Source: a bacterium CG2_30_54_10
Lineage (GTDB): Bacteria; Muiribacteriota; Ozemobacteria; Ozemobacterales; Ozemobacteraceae
Assembly (NCBI GenBank): GCA_001872985.1
Contig: MNYA01000064.1
Coordinates: 1-7,221 of the forward strand
Reading direction: 5' to 3'
Length of the DNA: 7,221 nt
Shown here: piece by piece, positions 6,276-7,221 of the stretch
How positions within the stretch are numbered: the first letter of the stretch is position 1
How the letters are laid out: every line of letters begins with the position of its first letter
Notes under the pieces: generated by a model
Databases searched by the model: none
The model's input: the letters and a program-made list of their open reading frames with translations, nothing else
What the model was told of the DNA's origin: nothing
Program-made: the position numbers and the translations under genes

Positions 6276-7221
6276 TAACTCCGGGCAGATTCCTTCAATC
6301 CTCATTGTCGATGATGAGGAAGCGGTACTCTACACACTCGAAACAGTCCTGAAACGCGAGGGATACCAAATCGAGCGTGCAGGCTCCGCTCGGGAGGCCC
6401 TCGATAAGCTCGACGCCCGGAATTTCGATCTGATCATCTCCGATTTGAATATGCCGGGAGAGTCCGGCCTGGAGCTTCTTGATGCCGTCCGAAAGAAAGA
6501 TTCCGAGAGCCTCTTGATTCTCATCACCGCCTTCGGATCGGAAGCCGTCGCGGTCGATGCCATGAAACGAGGTGCCTACGATTATCTGGCGAAACCTTTT
6601 GCGAACGATGACCTGAAAATCACGGTCAGAAGGGCGCTTGAAAAGGCCGCTCTTCGACATGAGAACATGATTCTCCGACTTCAGCTCCATGAGCGCGAAG
6701 GTCTTCAGGCAATAATCGGCTCCAGCGAAGGCATGCAGCGGATCTACGATCTGATCGAACGTGTGGCTCCGAACGATGTGACGGTGCTCATCACAGGCGA
6801 ATCCGGCACAGGAAAGGAACTCGTTGCACAGGCTATTCACTCTTTGAGCGCCCGCAAGAGCGCTTCATTCGTTAGAGTGAACTGCGCTGCGATTCCGGAA
6901 ACCCTTATTGAAAGCGAACTCTTCGGGTCCGAAAAGGGGGCTTTCAGCGGAGCAATCTCGCGGCGCCTCGGGAAATTCGAGCTGGCCGATCGCGGCACCA
7001 TTTTTCTTGATGAGATCGGCGACATGTCCCTGGCGACCCAGACTAAAATACTTCGGATACTTCAGGAAAAAGAGTTCGAACGGTTGGGCGGGCAGCACAT
7101 GGTCAAGGTCGACACGCGCGTAATCACCGCCACCAACCGGGATCTGACGAAAGCGATCGCTGAAGGAGCTTTTCGGGAAGATCTTTTCTACCGGTTGAAT
7201 GTGGTCAACATCCAACTTCCA
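6268..7221 (+). CDS. NtrC-type sigma-54-dependent response regulator (3' partial)
   Basis: The frame stays open to the right edge (318 residues, exactly in frame). The receiver domain (about 10-122) has the acidic pair D15/D16, phosphoacceptor Asp59 in SDLNMPG, Thr87 and Lys109, so it should be phosphorylatable. A helical linker (about 120-150) leads to the AAA+ sigma-54 interaction domain: Walker A GESGTGKE (177-184), loop GAFSGA (224-229), Walker [12 protein letters not shown] (243-253, D248/E249), sensor I ATNRD (288-292) and the arginine-containing FREDLFYRL (302-310, R303/R309). The rest of the AAA+ domain and the expected C-terminal Fis-type helix-turn-helix lie beyond the window. Such proteins hydrolyse ATP to remodel sigma-54 RNA polymerase at -24/-12 promoters. 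The GAFSGA loop differs from the usual GAFTGA by Ser227. It overlaps kinase 2 by 8 bp and is its likely phosphorylation target. Target genes are unknown. Confidence 0.96.
   Translation, partial: MADNSGQIPSILIVDDEEAVLYTLETVLKREGYQIERAGSAREALDKLDARNFDLIISDLNMPGESGLELLDAVRKKDSESLLILITAFGSEAVAVDAMKRGAYDYLAKPFANDDLKITVRRALEKAALRHENMILRLQLHEREGLQAIIGSSEGMQRIYDLIERVAPNDVTVLITGESGTGKELVAQAIHSLSARKSASFVRVNCAAIPETLIESELFGSEKGAFSGAISRRLGKFELADRGTIFLDEIGDMSLATQTKILRILQEKEFERLGGQHMVKVDTRVITATNRDLTKAIAEGAFREDLFYRLNVVNIQLP

Noticed and set aside
5520..6305. 261-codon minus-strand ORF
   Set aside because: It is fully antisense to the PAS-end, HisKA and HATPase coding region of kinase 2, whose catalytic motifs prove the + strand reading.
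6295..7215. Minus-strand ORFs of 62-181 codons over the right end
   Set aside because: The + strand encodes an uninterrupted receiver and AAA+ domain with all diagnostic residues; the minus-strand frames are shadows.

Overview
The window is one block of four co-directional genes on the + strand with essentially no intergenic space. Its two outer genes are cut by the window edges. It reads as a chromosomal signal-transduction operon of a Gram-negative-type bacterium with sigma-54 regulation: moderate-to-high GC, an NtrC-class activator, a HAMP/GAF/PAS membrane histidine kinase, and a membrane-anchored TPR protein with very long low-complexity linkers. Long TPR proteins with Ser/Thr/Ala/Pro-rich linkers next to NtrC-type two-component genes would fit deltaproteobacteria-like lineages or a deep-branching candidate phylum. 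That placement is a guess; nothing in the window fixes the taxon.

Layout. (1) 2-2893: a TPR protein whose frame is already open at the left edge, at least 963 residues. It has an Ala/Ser/Pro-rich N-terminal part, a basic cluster, one transmembrane helix, a short collagen-like Gly-X-Y tract, a first TPR array, about 400 residues of low-complexity linker built partly from 9-bp and 12-bp tandem repeats, and a second TPR array. The first ATG in the visible frame (365) lies inside the transmembrane helix and is not the true start. (2) 2928-3959: a soluble DegS/NarX-like HisKA_3 histidine kinase. (3) 3993-6275: a multi-sensor membrane histidine kinase of NtrB type (TM, periplasmic sensor, TM, HAMP, GAF, PAS, HisKA, HATPase). 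(4) 6268 to the right edge: an NtrC-type response regulator (receiver plus sigma-54 AAA+ domain), overlapping kinase 2 by 8 bp and cut before its C-terminal DNA-binding region.

How they may work together. Kinase 2 and the NtrC-type regulator are a textbook cognate pair, strengthened by the overlap. The TPR protein should sit in the inner membrane with its TPR arrays outside the cytoplasm, so it could be an assembly scaffold or an accessory sensor input. Kinase 1 is the odd member: HisKA_3 kinases normally phosphorylate NarL/LuxR-type regulators and none is visible here. It is either an orphan, partnered outside the window, or cross-wired to the operon. Gaps of 34, 33 and -8 bp and the absence of any visible terminator suggest one transcript. 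The most unusual points are the architecture of the TPR protein, the mixed-class kinase pair in one operon, the GAFSGA variant of the sigma-54 contact loop, and tiny ORFs that end in ATGA exactly on the start codon of each kinase gene.
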